In this document: in pieces, positions 54,030 through 64,000 of the stretch
Position numbering within the stretch: position 1 is the first letter of the stretch
Layout of the letters: every line of letters begins with the position of its first letter
NCBI GenBank assembly: GCA_019055375.1
Contig: JAHQIW010000287.1
Coordinates: 124,001-188,000 of the forward strand
DNA from: Parelaphostrongylus tenuis
Taxonomy: Eukaryota; Nematoda; Chromadorea; Rhabditida; Metastrongylidae
Direction: 5' to 3'
DNA length: 64,000 nucleotides
Position numbers and translations under genes: made by a program
The notes under the pieces: generated by a model
Databases searched by the model: none
What the model saw: the letters and a program-made list of their open reading frames with translations, nothing else
What the model was told of the DNA's origin: nothing

Positions 54030-54225
54030 ATCTAGCCTTTACAATCAATTACTTGCGATTGCCTACCGCTGAATCGAGTCAGCGCTGCTTGATTTTTCAG
54101 TCAAGTCTAATAAAATTTATCGACCCCGGTGGGATGGATGGCTTGGTGAGCCGTGAGCGCGAGAGCAAACCGCTGACCTTGCGCTTGACGCTGAGCACCT
54201 AGCCACTGCGCCCCATGCGCTCTCC
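54030..54225 (-). repeat. tRNA-headed SINE, family A, 3'-truncated
   Basis: From GAGCGCATGGGGCGCAGTGG (54221 downward) through GCGCTCACGGCTCACCAAGC and ATCCATCCCACCGGGGTCG to GCAAGTAATTGATTGTAAAG. The last third is replaced by a CCCTCC-rich sequence. Confidence 0.75.
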
Positions 54226-54649
54226 TCAAAGGAACTTTGCTTTGGCAATATTTTCACTCAAAATTCGTCATGAAAACCTGTTCACTAACATTCTATATTT
54301 TTCTGGCGATTAAATTTCATCATAGTCGAGATTTAACTAAGAAAATACCAAAAATTTGCAGTGAAGTAAAAACAGCACACTTTGAAAGCAAAACGTTAAC
54401 TTTTTCCATCAGTAAATCGTAGTATAAAGGTTGCCCAAAAACCAAGCTTGGTATGAAAATCGGCATTTTTCAAGCTATGGATGAATTACAAGAGCATCCA
54501 CTAAAAAGGAACAAATGTTGTGTACCAGCTGGAAATATAGTTCCTTTCATAGCAATGTAGTTTTCTCGTTGAAACATAAGAAAGATATCGGAATATGGGG
54601 ACTACAAACGTTCTGTTGACTAAGAGTATCTCTGTAGAAACTTCAACGC

Positions 54650-54677
54650 GATCTATATATATATATATGTATATATC

Positions 54678-54715
<38 letters not shown>
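54650..54715. repeat. (TA)n-rich microsatellite
   Basis: TATA, TGTA and TCTATG variants. Confidence 0.9.
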
Positions 54716-54718
<3 letters not shown>

Positions 54719-54860
54719 GACCAAAATTCACACATTGGGCATATTCCGAAGCTTCCTTCAATGTCTCACATTTCTCATCTATGAAGATTTTCAGGTGTTT
54801 ACATGAACTTGGCCGTTAGATGATTATTTTGACTCCTTCATAGACTTCGTTAAATGCTAG

Positions 54861-54967
54861 TTGAGTTTATTTCTCTGTAACCCTACAATGGTTGCGCTCA
54901 AGAATTCTAAGGTCTTCGCAGAACAGATATTCGCCAGCCTTTCTGAATCAAATAAAGATTTTCTCAA
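54861..54967 (+). CDS. Candidate host exon, unknown protein
   Basis: A consensus donor CTCAA|GTAAGT ends a frame reading LSLFLCNPTMVALKNSKVFA and EQIFASLSESNKDFL. The acceptor is uncertain: AAATGCTAG at 54860 is the nearest usable site. Alternatively the ATG at 54888 starts the exon. In phase 0, out phase 2. The peptide looks like part of a helical-repeat protein, but I cannot name the family. Confidence 0.42.
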
Positions 54968-56634
54968 GTAAGTCTACGAACAGCTGTTTGTTAGCGCAAG
55001 AATGCTTGCTTAATTGAGCTGGTGTGGGGGTGGTATTAAAGGAAAGACCATTTTCCACTACTGCTAACTATTGTATGTATGAATGGTGTCAATTATCAGC
55101 GACAAGAAAACCATATAAAAACATTTCCTCTAAGTATGCAACATAAGTTAATTTGTGATTTGCTCTTATTCCTATCCTAAGCCTGGGCCTAACAGATTTA
55201 GCAACAACATTCTCTATTCTGAGCGCATTACCTCTACTCAAAAGCTTAAAAAGTTTAGTTCATGAAATAATAACAACCTTTCCTGATTCAATAATCGTTC
55301 TATAGGGCAAAATTTGTGACTACTTACTTCTTTTACTGCAATGACATTGTTAACTTAAAGTGTACAAACTTGTGATCATGACATAAATCTGCCATGCTGT
55401 TTCCGGTTCACAGAATTCCACAAAGTTTATTTTTTCCATCAAATTTTTCTTTTTGTATAGGGCGACACAGTACGCAGCATCGCCAAAGGATAATTTTCCC
55501 TGTTTTCAATTTTCATCGGTCATCTTGTGTGATCGATGAATGATTTGAAGAATTGGTAGCTTATTGCATTTCTGGTGCACTTAACATGTTACTAGTCAGG
55601 TACGGTAATTCTATGCTATTTATAGGGGCAATTGTAGGGCGCGTGCTCCAAATTGATCTGCGAGCCACACGCAATCATTTTGGATTTTAGGTTAATCAAG
55701 ACTGCCGTTCTTCTACTATCGTTTTAGCTTAGTACCGAACTTGTATGGGAGATGAATAAACTTAATATGTCAAAAACCAACTGTATGACATTTCATGCAC
55801 GCGCTGCGTGCTGGGTAATAGGCGATGGGGCGCGCCGTTAGGACAATAACGATCTAGTCGATAAAGTGAGGTTCTGAGGGGGCCTGATCATCGTTAAATG
55901 GTGAAATATCACAGAAGAGACTTCTATAAAGATATGTTCAGCAAAAAGAACACTCATATGTCTTAAAAATTACAATGTTCCAACAAGAAAGCCACAATGA
56001 TACAAAGAAGAGCAATTTCCAACTTTTTCCTATTTCTTGGAAATTTGAGTAATGAAAATTTTGAAACTATTGTTGGTTTCTGGGAAGGCTTTCGTAATTC
56101 ATTTTACTAATGCGAAAAAGATTACGTTTTGCCATTGGAGTAGCTAACCAGTTGTTTGGACTACTAACGCATTTGTTTGTGCTTATACAATAAAAAAAAT
56201 GAAGTTCAAGGACAATTTATTGTTATGAAGAGGTAAAATATTACCAGATGATTTACCATAAATTTATTTTTGGTAAAAAGAACGCCAGTTGTTCTCAAAA
56301 CGCATCATTTTCAATCGCTACATCTTTCAGAGAGCAGCGCTTTTCTCTCTTTTTGCATAACTATCCAGAATGTAATTGGAAAATACAATTTCAGTAAACC
56401 TTACAATCGACTATTTAGACCTCGCTCAAGAACAGTATGGTGTGACAATGTATTTTGAGCTTTCCAAGAAGACTGTTATGGGCACTTGTTCTCAAACGAT
56501 GTATCAATAGTCGATTGCAATGTTTGTTACACATGCCTACGTAACAGTTAATCCGCCATGCAATCGACAATCACACACACCCGACACTTGGAAGAGCGCC
56601 ACGGTCATTGCTTCACCGTACATCGGTTGCAAAA
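54968..56634. other. Mostly no gene; possible LINE RT scrap
   Basis: At about 55736-55840 (+) a frame reads ELVWEMNKLNMSKTNCMTFH and then ARAACWVIGDGARR, resembling the segment after the catalytic loop in LINE reverse transcriptases (N-KLN-SKT--M-FH). It is very short. The rest is AT-rich. Confidence 0.3.
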
Positions 56635-56770
56635 AGTTCGTTGTCGATTCTTCTGTGTAGAGGCAGATCCCCGAGGAATTGACTGGACGAAGAGGCACCG
56701 TGCAACTAACGAGACTGGAAGGCCGAAAACGTGCCCTGCATTGTGTAAGTGCCCATAACAGACAATTTCA
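56635..56770 (+). repeat. Dispersed coding-like repeat (family G), copy 2
   Basis: See 53235-53385. This copy keeps an open frame FFCVEADPRGIDWTKRHRAT ending CPALCKCP, with TTGTGTAAGTGCCCATAACA at the end. Confidence 0.5.
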
Positions 56771-57059
56771 ACAGTTTGAGTTTCTTAGAAGGAAGATGTA
56801 TGGAGGGAGGGGTTTAGCTATGTAGTTGCAGTGCGCGCACATAGGGTTTCCATTCATTAGTTTCAGATGTACTTGTTTGAAAGAAAACATATTCATCATA
56901 TGAACATCTCACTGATACTGTAGACTTTCTGCTCAAAATATTATCCAACACTGGCAAAATATGCAGTTAACATTATTTGAAAACAACTCACCTCAGAAAT
57001 AAAGTGCTGGTCAGCAATTTGCAAATGAGAACAACAAGGGATAAGCAGTTACATAAATC

Positions 57060-58480
57060 AAATTACGCAAAGCAACTTAATTGCCTATAGACATCGAAGG
57101 TTCTAGCTGTACTATTCAATCCCTGGCTGAACTTCTTAGAGCGCCTAGGATCACATGTCTGATAGATGGAATTGGGATGTTTCGTACAAACACAACCTAC
57201 ATTAACTGCACGTAGTACACACTTGCCTAGAAGTTTTCTTTCGAGCCAAAGCAACAATTTGAGATGCGGCTAACTTGCGTTGACATTTAACACTATGTCA
57301 AATTCGTCGTGGTAATGCTGAGGGTCCTTTGAAGAGCGGTTGGATTCAACCACGTTGTGGCTACTGATAGGTAGTTCTAATTCACCTATACTTTGAATTC
57401 GCCCAATATCGTTTTCAGGACGTAGGTGGTGTACGGTCTTCAGGCCTTTATCAAGTGTATCAAGTGTACGTGCGTCACTAAGTGGATGAGCATACATATA
57501 CACCCAGGCTATGGGATGATTGATCATCGTAAAGCGAAGAAGGAGTGGAATGCACGTACCATCTGCAAATTTTTTCCAACGTATGAACACACAACTATCT
57601 GGCAGATCGGGTCACTTCCGTTTTCATCTTGTTGCAACTTTCATCAGCTTCAAGCAAACCTCTCGACTTTTGCCGAACCGTTGCGCTGCTGAAACAATTC
57701 AGACTTCTGTTATCCATCCATTGAAGTGCCACAACAACACTCTGACTATGCATGTCTCTCGACATGTCCCTACACGGTTTTCTCTGCATGCGCTCCTTTG
57801 GTAATTTTTTCTGTTCTTTCTGCATCACGCGGCAGGTATGCGTTTTTTTGCTCTCAAGTGGGTGAACAATGGTTTATAGTTGTCAACGCCTGTTTTCTTT
57901 CCTCTGGTAAATCATCTATTGGGCTCATTACTACTCCATCTGTACTTTGAGAATACAATTTGTCCTCTCTATGGCATCGTCGATATCTCGATCCACACAT
58001 TTCTTTCTGACATGTAGGTAGCATCGGAACTCCTATTCGCGAGATCCATGACTGGCCTTATCTTCTCGTAAAGTTTTCATTTCAAGACGCTAGCTATTGC
58101 CGATCTTCATTGAGCAGACCGTTATTCCTTTCAAGTTCGCTTTTCCGCTAATCAAACATATTCGTTTGCTCGGCAACCAACTTCCAATATCTTCATCAGG
58201 AGTCCATAGAAGTCGACTAGATTATCGCATTTGAGCGTTGAATTGTCTTGAACACCCAGTCCGTTGTTTATCGAAGGATAGCATCATGGGTGCCACTACA
58301 ACCCACAACCAACCACTTCACTGTGCCGTCATTAGTCAAAGAGCCTTGTACCTCACCTCATCGTCTAGTCACCACCACAGTCACGGTTTGCGACAGAAGC
58401 GCCGATTACTTTGTGCCCATCTGCTACGCCAGCAGCATCCCTTTCATCGGTATTGATAAGCAAGCAATCTAGCATGGATC
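57060..58480 (-). other. Decayed coding-like region, unknown
   Basis: About 1.4 kb is richer in GC than its flanks, with a succession of open minus-strand frames. TPDEDIGSWLPSKRI (about 58200) continues as CLISGKANLKGITVCSMKI, followed by the 77-codon frame 57595-57828, the 106-codon frame 57270-57590 (HHLRPENDIGRIQSIGELEL) and the 64-codon frame 57063-57257. Several are in the same frame separated by single stops. It is probably an old transposon or gene body. No catalytic motif is recognised. Confidence 0.35.
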
Positions 58481-58649
58481 CAACGGTCCATGTTCGTTCT
58501 CATGAGTCGCCACGGAAGAATGTGCTTAAAACAATGTAAACAGATATCAGAAATATTCATAGCAAGAGTAATGGTAGAAAGACTTTAATATAATTCTATA
58601 GACTGCCAACTCTTAAAGCACCAGGTTGCGGGAAAAGTTCCTTAACACC

Positions 58650-59340
58650 CGCGATGAAGTCATATTTTATGTTTGTAAATTCATGGGAATATCTCAGGAA
58701 TACTTCCGTAAGAAACTCCCACGGCAACGCTGGTTATAGTGCATCAAATTTTGTTTTAGTCTTCGAATATCAGATGATGACGATGAACAAAAATGAGCTT
58801 CTGTTTAGATGCGCTAATGCTAGAGGTGACTGCAATTCTGCAAGAGATGCTGCCAGTACAACCATAAAAGCCGTACTCTACTTCGAGTAGCTGGACCATA
58901 TCTACGATGCGTTGAAGGAAAACTATCCGACATTGATTCGTCGAAAAAGCGTGCGTTGTTTCAGAATGACAATGCCAAATCTCGTACCACAAAGAAGACT
59001 AAGGAAAAGTTTTATTTTTTGGAGGAGAGTCGAGGTCTTGCCGCACCCAATCTACAGTCCAGGTGCTGCGCAGTCCGATTATGGTTCGCGTCTCCTCTCA
59101 ATGGAACATTTCCTGCCTGGACCCGATTGCAGGCATTTGATCAAGTCAAAAAGGCATGTCAGGAGTTCTCAATTTGAGTCCCAAGCGATGGGTTTAGAGC
59201 AAATCCGAAAGCTTGCAGATCGTTGGCAGACGATCGTGGATGATGAGGCTTTTTTTTTGAAGTGTTGTTGTCTTCAATTGAATTTATGTAAAAACTTTGT
59301 TGATTCGGCGGGTGTTAAGGAACTTTTAGGTTAGCCTCAT
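58650..59340 (+). pseudogene. mariner transposase C-terminal half, dead
   Basis: Plus-strand frames give ELLFRCANARGDCNSA, LDHIYDALKENYPTLIRRKS, QNDNAKSRTTKKTKEKF (catalytic HQDNARPH region), VLPHPIYSPGAAQSDYGSRL (YSPDLAPSDYHLF region) and IRKLADRWQTIVDDE, in the usual mariner order. Frame changes and stops are present. TTTAGGTTAGCCTCATAAAT after the stop may be the worn TIR. It is closely related to 2690-3110. Confidence 0.8.
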
Positions 59341-59703
59341 AAATTAATAATGAAAACTAATTACGAATTATCGATGAAATGGCATCGGATGCAGTACGTA
59401 AGTCACTTTTACAAAGTACACAATGCTTTGTGAGCTTCTCAGTGATGACTTGTGGCTATTATGTGGAATGAGGGACTATCCTTAGAGCCTTACTAAGGCT
59501 TTAATGAAGTCTTCACTATCATATTCTACCATTCACTGACTATGAAAGACTATGATCCATTCAAACCTACAATTTGTGATGAACCTTGATTGCAGGTCGG
59601 CCGCGGCGTATGTCAGGTGAAAAATTAAACGCGGTACACAACGTTTTTGAAACATCTTGTTTTGCCAACATGAGGTTGGTAGTAGCAGTAATAGTAATTC
59701 TAT

Positions 59704-59737
59704 GGCTGACGTTTCGGTTTTTCACTTTCTTCAGAGC
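59704..59737 (-). ncRNA. PLE-type hammerhead motif
   Basis: Minus strand: GCT, core CTGAAGA, GAAA, ACGT, cleavable C and AGCC are all conserved as in the intact PLE. Helix II (AAGTG..ACC) is broken. Confidence 0.6.
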
Positions 59738-59768
59738 GTGGACATATATTGTGTTAGACTAATAGGAA

Positions 59769-59808
59769 CGCTCCAAAGAAGGCGGAGTCACCAAAACGGC
59801 AGTCAACG
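59769..59808 (+). ncRNA. Decayed PLE-type hammerhead motif
   Basis: GCTCCAAAGAAGGCGGAGTC then CCAAAACGGCAGTCAACG aligns with the PLE motif, but the core reads CCAAAGA and the cleavage region is altered. Confidence 0.4.
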
Positions 59809-60179
59809 AGCTGCTACTACTACTATTACCATTCTCGCCTCGGCCAAACATTTCTCTAGGACTTACATAGATTAAATGGGTACTTTCCAGTTATTCGCAC
59901 TCAGTTTTAGCTTCTCGAGAAAAGCGCATTTTTTGCTCAGGATCAGATTGGGTTTCGCGCTCGGCGCGTATTCCTTGTTCCGGTATGTCAACGGGATTTC
60001 GCAACACTGGCATCAAGTCAACGTACTCTTTGCAACATAACGGTTTAGCCTAAGCCTATGCACGAGGAATTTTCTCAGTATTAGATTTACATGCTTTATC
60101 AGCAGTTCTTTCCAAGCTAGAAGAAGCCCTAAATTTAACAACGAAATCGCACACCACATGTGAATCGCTCTGTGTGATG

Positions 60180-60510
60180 AATCAACACCACGATTGACAT
60201 AACAGTCTTATCGGAGCAAAGAATGCGCGCCAAGTGCGAAACCCATTTCTTTTGGCTGCTACAGCGCAATAAGAAGTCTTTTTAGAAATTGAAGTATATC
60301 ATCGAAATTGTTGATATTTGTGCTATAAAATGGTTATTTGAAAGTCTAGAGAAAAATCTTTGTCCAGCGAAAAATGCCCGAATGTGAAACATATTTCTAT
60401 TTCTACTGTCATAGCAGACTAAAAGCGCCGTTTTGGAAATGTAATGCATTGTTGTAATTTCCAAGATTTGAACTATCGAGCGGTCACTATCGTTTTCAAA
60501 GAAAGATGCT
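60180..60510 (+). repeat. Modular repeat array (family M)
   Basis: Two units: GCTGCTACAGCGCAATAAGA with AGTCTTTTTAGAAATTGAAG, then CTGTCATAGCAGACTAAAAG with GCCGTTTTGGAAATGTAATG. Each is followed by an AYTATCGA or GCTATAAAA motif and the GCGAAAAATG joint. Confidence 0.65.
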
Positions 60511-60572
60511 TTATATCTAAAGGGATAAGGATTGTACGGATTACGGAAGAGCAACATCACATATTAGGCTGA

Positions 60573-61320
60573 TGAAAAATTAATCGCGGTTCACGTATTG
60601 TTGAAATACGTCGTTTGATCCTAGGATGTACTTTTGAATGATGCATGTTTTGTTGCTAAGGACGAATTACTTATTGTCTATTTCACATTTATTTCAGGCT
60701 ATAAAAAGGTTGTTGATTGGTGCAAAAGTAATCGCGGTTAAAAACCATGAGTTCAGAATGGTTCGTAAAGCAGAAGAGATAATTCCCAACATTGGCGCAA
60801 AAACTGACAATGAAAGTACAGTGCCGTAGTAGTTTGAGAAGTTTTGTAAACGCGACTATTTAGTATAAGCTATATGCTTTTCTACCAACGTCATTAGGAG
60901 TCATGAAAAATGCAATCAGCGGAGTTGATCCTCTTTCTTAATACACGAGATGTTGCAAAAGAATTCAACATCGATCATTCTACTGTTCTCACCATTTAAG
61001 GCGAATTACAAAAGTAATTGCAGTTTCAGCACGATCTGAAAGCTCGAATTCTTTTGCATCAACCTCTGCTAATGCTAAGGCTTACAGAAAAGGAATTTTT
61101 TAATTATGATACGTGCCACCAAAGCCAAAACGCTGAGCATTTGACAAGCCACCACAGTTCACAGATAGAGGGAAACTGGACATTCAAGCTCCACTATGCT
61201 CGATGGAATCAAATGCACAGCGAATTTCAGAGCGATTTATCTACACCGAACGTCTTGTTTCCTTATTTAAGGTGTTATGTTGATTATTGCAAAGGAAAAA
61301 ATTCTCGCTTCACAAACTGA
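60573..61320 (+). pseudogene. mariner relic with cecropia/MADE1-like TIR
   Basis: TTGGTGCAAAAGTAATCGCG at 60717 matches the terminal sequence typical of cecropia-type mariners. Downstream frames give ARKTDNESTV-like, FEKFCKRDYL and ARDVAKEFNIDHSTV (second helix-turn-helix), then HDLKARILLHQPLL. A second TIR-like ACAAAAGTAATTGCAGTTTC at 61011 is in direct orientation, suggesting nested or rearranged copies. The catalytic domain is absent. The 100-codon frame 61018-61320 is its worn continuation. Confidence 0.62.
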
Positions 61321-61899
61321 GTTCTATAGGTGGTAAGTCTAGATTTTGTGGTAGTATAAGACATTAAGCACTTGAACCCTCAATTCGCAAAAAAAAGCAG
61401 GTACTTTTCTTAGTACACTCATGTTCTCATGTGATCAGATGATTTATATTTTATCTTGCCTACATGTTCAAACAACGATAATCTAACCTCCAGGCTCATT
61501 TTTTAATCGTCACTTTCTTTGCGCTGGATGCTATATTGGCAGTTTCTTACAGAGTGTCGTATTTATAAAAAACATACTATCTGTCCCCTTACGAGACTAT
61601 ATCTCAAAATTTCGTTCCACCTTTTCCAATGATTTCATTCTCTCGAATGGACGTGCTTTTTTGTGTAGTCCATTTTCCAAATGAAGAGGAGTTTTTGCCG
61701 AATATCTAATCGTTTAACTGCTTTACGTAGGGCAAGGCGTCTCCTCTTTATCACACAAATGGAAGAATTTTACTGATTGAACGTTATAAATGTATATAAT
61801 ATCGGATCGACAAGATTTATATTCCAAGGTTAACACTATTGAGTTTGACTTTGTGTCTATCTACTATACTTTCGTATAATTTTCGCTGTATGCAGCATG
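61321..61899. other. No gene recognised
   Basis: AT-rich, no repeat recognised. Confidence 0.5.
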
Positions 61900-61901
61900 T
61901 A

Positions 61902-62501
61902 CTAGGTTGGGAACAAAGCTTCCATCGTTTGATTAAAAATTCAAAATTTATGCATTTCTTGGGCAAAATTTGTTACGCTTGTTTGCTTTGCTTCGGTGAA
62001 TTCGTGTGGATCCTGTCTTGGCTTCTTGTGGACAAGGTTAAGCTGATGAAGATGTGTCAGCACAATTGTACAAGAAAAGCCTAATTCTGTTGCCAATTCA
62101 CGAGAACTTGATGACGTCTCATTTTCCAAACCAAAAATCAAGTCTTCATCATCGATTCGGTTGGTCGTCCGGATATCGGTCTGTCGGTCAACTCGTCATT
62201 TCCAGCTTTGAACTCACGAAATCGCTCATGGACAGTTGATTCTCCAACTGTGCGGTCGCCTCAAGCTTTGTTGATTCGTCGAGCAGCATCAGCAGCCTTT
62301 GAACCAAATTTCTACTCGTAAAGCACCAACAAACGTTTTTGTTCCTTGGACAATTCAATTCTGTAGCAGATATAGACAAATTTCATATCAATAGATGCGC
62401 AAGAAAGAAATCGACCGTTCAAATAATATGAAAATCGCACACCATTCGTGCTAAAAAACGACATACTCATCCAAACGATGGAAATTTTTTTTCCAACCTA
62501 A
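61902..62501 (-). mobile_element. Internally deleted mariner with both TIRs and TA duplication
   Basis: Exactly 600 bp between TA dinucleotides (61900-61901 and 62502-62503). The left end CTAGGTTGGGAACAAAGCTT and right end (minus strand) TTAGGTTGGAAAAAAAATTT continue into TCCATCGTTTG, giving about 30-bp TIRs. The minus strand encodes scraps of the transposase N-terminal domain (SSSRELATELGFSCTIVLTH, LHQLNLVHKKPRQDPHEFTE), the second helix-turn-helix and linker. Over half of a standard 1.3 kb element is missing, so it is non-autonomous but has intact transposase-binding ends. Confidence 0.85.
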
Positions 62502-62503
62502 TA

Positions 62504-63470
62504 TCAAAAGCCCATTCAAGAAACAGGTTTTTTTAATTGATAAAAATGAAAGATAGCTCTTCACCAAGCTCATTCAAAATTATGTTTTCACAGGGTAGAA
62601 TGAGCAATTTGATAAAAAAGTGAAGAAGACAAACTGCTTGCGACATCGCATCGAAGAGTGTGCATTGGACCTAATATACTTCACGCGCCTGCCAACTAAT
62701 GCATTGATAAGATACCTTTCCTAAGAGAACTGAGGATTTAAGAAACACGTAGATTTTCTAGAAAGTGCTAACGAAGCAGCGTAATGCTGGACGACTGTGT
62801 TCTTACTCAACACTTTTTTGTGCCAGAAATGTTGAAGAATTATTAGAGCAATGGTGAATCACAATTATTAATTCCGCGTAATTGGCTGTCGGCTTAGTTT
62901 TAGCAGTTTGATAGTGATTTTGTAGCTCCCAGTAGGTCGATCCAAAGGAGAGTGATAAATCAAACATCAAATTTACAACAAACTAAGCTAAGCAGCCATG
63001 TAAGCAACTAGTCCTTACTCAATTTTCTCCCATTTTAGCCCCCTTTCTGTTTATGCAATTTTTGTACTTTTGAATCGTGCTAAACACAAATCTGCAAATT
63101 ATCAAAAGAATGTCGTTGAAAAAGTAACTTCTAACACAGTCGTTTTGGATCGATGAACCTGACAACAAGTGAGGTGACGAGTGACAACAGTCTCTACATA
63201 TTTTCATACATTTTCATTTTTTTACATTTTTTTCATTACATACATTTTACATTTTTACGTACTTGAAATACGCAGTTAGTATGATGTTTTGACCTCTTTG
63301 TAGCTGATTAGATGAATGTTGAAAATTTAGTTGACGTTTTTCATTTACGATAATTTCTGATGGTTTCTTTGCCTAGAAAAAAACCATTTTATCATAGCTT
63401 TCATAAACTGTGATTGATAAAGCGGACTATAGGAAAAAGTTGTTCTATATTGTTGTTCATAACCACTACT
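62504..63470. other. No gene recognised
   Basis: AT-rich. CATTTTT/ACATTTT short repeats at 63200-63260. Confidence 0.5.
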
Positions 63471-63474
63471 CGAT

Positions 63475-63770
63475 AAGGGCATGTGGCGCGGTGGTTAGAG
63501 GTGCTCGCGCCGCACACAAGGCAGGTGGTTCGATCTCGTACTCATGGCTCATCAAGCCATGCAGTCCTCCGGATTCGGTAAACTGGTAACAGACTTGTCT
63601 GGGATTATAAGCAGCATTGACTTGATACAGCGGTGGGCCACCGCGAGTGTAAAAGCCAGATACTAAATTCAATCACCTCAAACGAAAATAAAATTCGAAG
63701 ACAGATGCATAGCGCATTACTCAGGATTTGATCAACGCCAAAAACTTTACCATTTGTCCTTTAACCATTA
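63475..63770 (+). repeat. tRNA-headed SINE, family A
   Basis: GGGCATGTGGCGCGGTGG, GGTGGTTCGATCTCGTACTC, AGTCCTCCGGATTCGGTAAA, TTGACTTGATACAGCGGTGG, GTGTAAAAGCCAGATACT, AATCACCTCAAACGAAAATA and CGCCAAAAACTTTACCATTT are in family order. Confidence 0.82.
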
Positions 63771-64000
63771 TATGCATGGATTGTTTTCTAATTTTTTCTT
63801 GTTGGTGATCGCGTTATTGCACCGCGATATGACTAACATTTACGCATTCGACAAATCCCACGCGTTTGCAAAACCTATTGTGTTGAACACTTCTTTACAT
63901 GTTTCAGAGTTATCTTACTGCTTCCGCTCGTTCACGGTGCATAATTTTTCTTGTACTTATTTATATGACATTGATTCATAAAGTGTACGAATCGCCTGGG
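63771..64000. other. No gene recognised
   Basis: A 75-codon plus-strand frame (63754-63981) overlaps the SINE tail and has no recognised domain. Confidence 0.4.

Larger units (their letters stand above)
59655..59880. mobile_element. Hairpin of two opposed PLE-type hammerheads
   Basis: Arms GGTAGTAGCAGTAATAGTAA (59678) and GCTGCTACTACTACTATTAC (59811) are inverted and enclose a minus-strand PLE-type hammerhead and a plus-strand one, head to head. The preceding GGTGAAAAATTAAACGCGGT also occurs at 60573. No RT sequence is left. Confidence 0.6.

Noticed and set aside
58160..58215. CTGATGA (minus) followed by TTGCCGAGCAAACG, considered as a PLE hammerhead relic
   Set aside because: The GAAA is interrupted and helix I does not pair. 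The same bases read better as coding (TPDEDIGSWLPSKRI).
1..64000. CRISPR arrays, bacterial operons, riboswitches, rRNA
   Set aside because: No direct-repeat/spacer arrays, Shine-Dalgarno-led ORFs or rRNA blocks. The repeats and introns indicate a eukaryotic (nematode) genome.

Overview
This window looks like AT-rich, repeat-dense, non-syntenic DNA from a parasitic strongylid-type (hookworm-like) nematode. The evidence is indirect: decayed mariner transposases on both strands, an RTE-type LINE fragment, tRNA-headed SINEs, very short introns (about 45 nt) with TTTGCTTGCAG-like acceptors, and a near-intact Penelope-like retroelement (PLE). No complete host gene is present. Host coding content, if real, is a scatter of short exon candidates on both strands separated by kilobases of repeats.

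The one certain long coding region is a PLE protein (39656-41878, +) with a reverse transcriptase (YIDD) followed by a GIY-YIG endonuclease. A nearly identical, 5'-truncated and twice-frameshifted copy lies inverted about 8 kb upstream (29618-31800, -). Both copies end in the same compact hammerhead-ribozyme motif. More decayed PLE ends lie near 1.15, 27.0, 43.15 and 59.7 kb.

The most unusual signal is that two further, unrelated-looking hairpin repeat families also carry hammerhead motifs. Family C (about 9.4-9.9, 32.0-32.7, 42.2-42.5 and 45.6-45.9 kb) has outward-facing hammerheads in its two inverted arms. The 32 kb copy has both cores fully canonical. Family D (38.96-39.5 kb, just 5' of the intact PLE) carries a third sequence version. 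In all three the helix III sequence is self-complementary with no loop, which points to action as a dimer or multimer.

Layout. 0-9 kb: possible host exons (4477-4558, 8082-8193), mariner and SINE relics. 9.4-12.2 kb: hammerhead hairpin C1, a modular repeat array, and a possible terminal exon with an AATAAA. 14.8-24 kb: SINEs, mariner relics, a mariner fold-back and exon candidates on both strands, the best being a 90-codon block at 22290-22559 (-). 24.6-29.5 kb: an HSP70 pseudogene, clustered SINEs, a PLE relic, a second mariner fold-back and an RTE relic. 29.6-42.5 kb: the inverted PLE pair enclosing C2, a long CT microsatellite, a mariner pseudogene, a ~210 bp tandem repeat and D. 42.7-54 kb: SINEs, C4, a possible small gene at 46.4-46.8 kb, exon candidates at 49.84 and 54.9 kb, and a possible secreted-peptide ORF at 53.4-53.6 kb. 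54-64 kb: decayed coding sequence, several mariner remnants (one with both TIRs and TA target duplication) and a hairpin of two opposed PLE hammerheads.

Limits. Short open frames bounded by splice-like sites occur often by chance at this base composition, so the exon calls are candidates only. Repeat boundaries were judged by eye and may be off by tens of bases.
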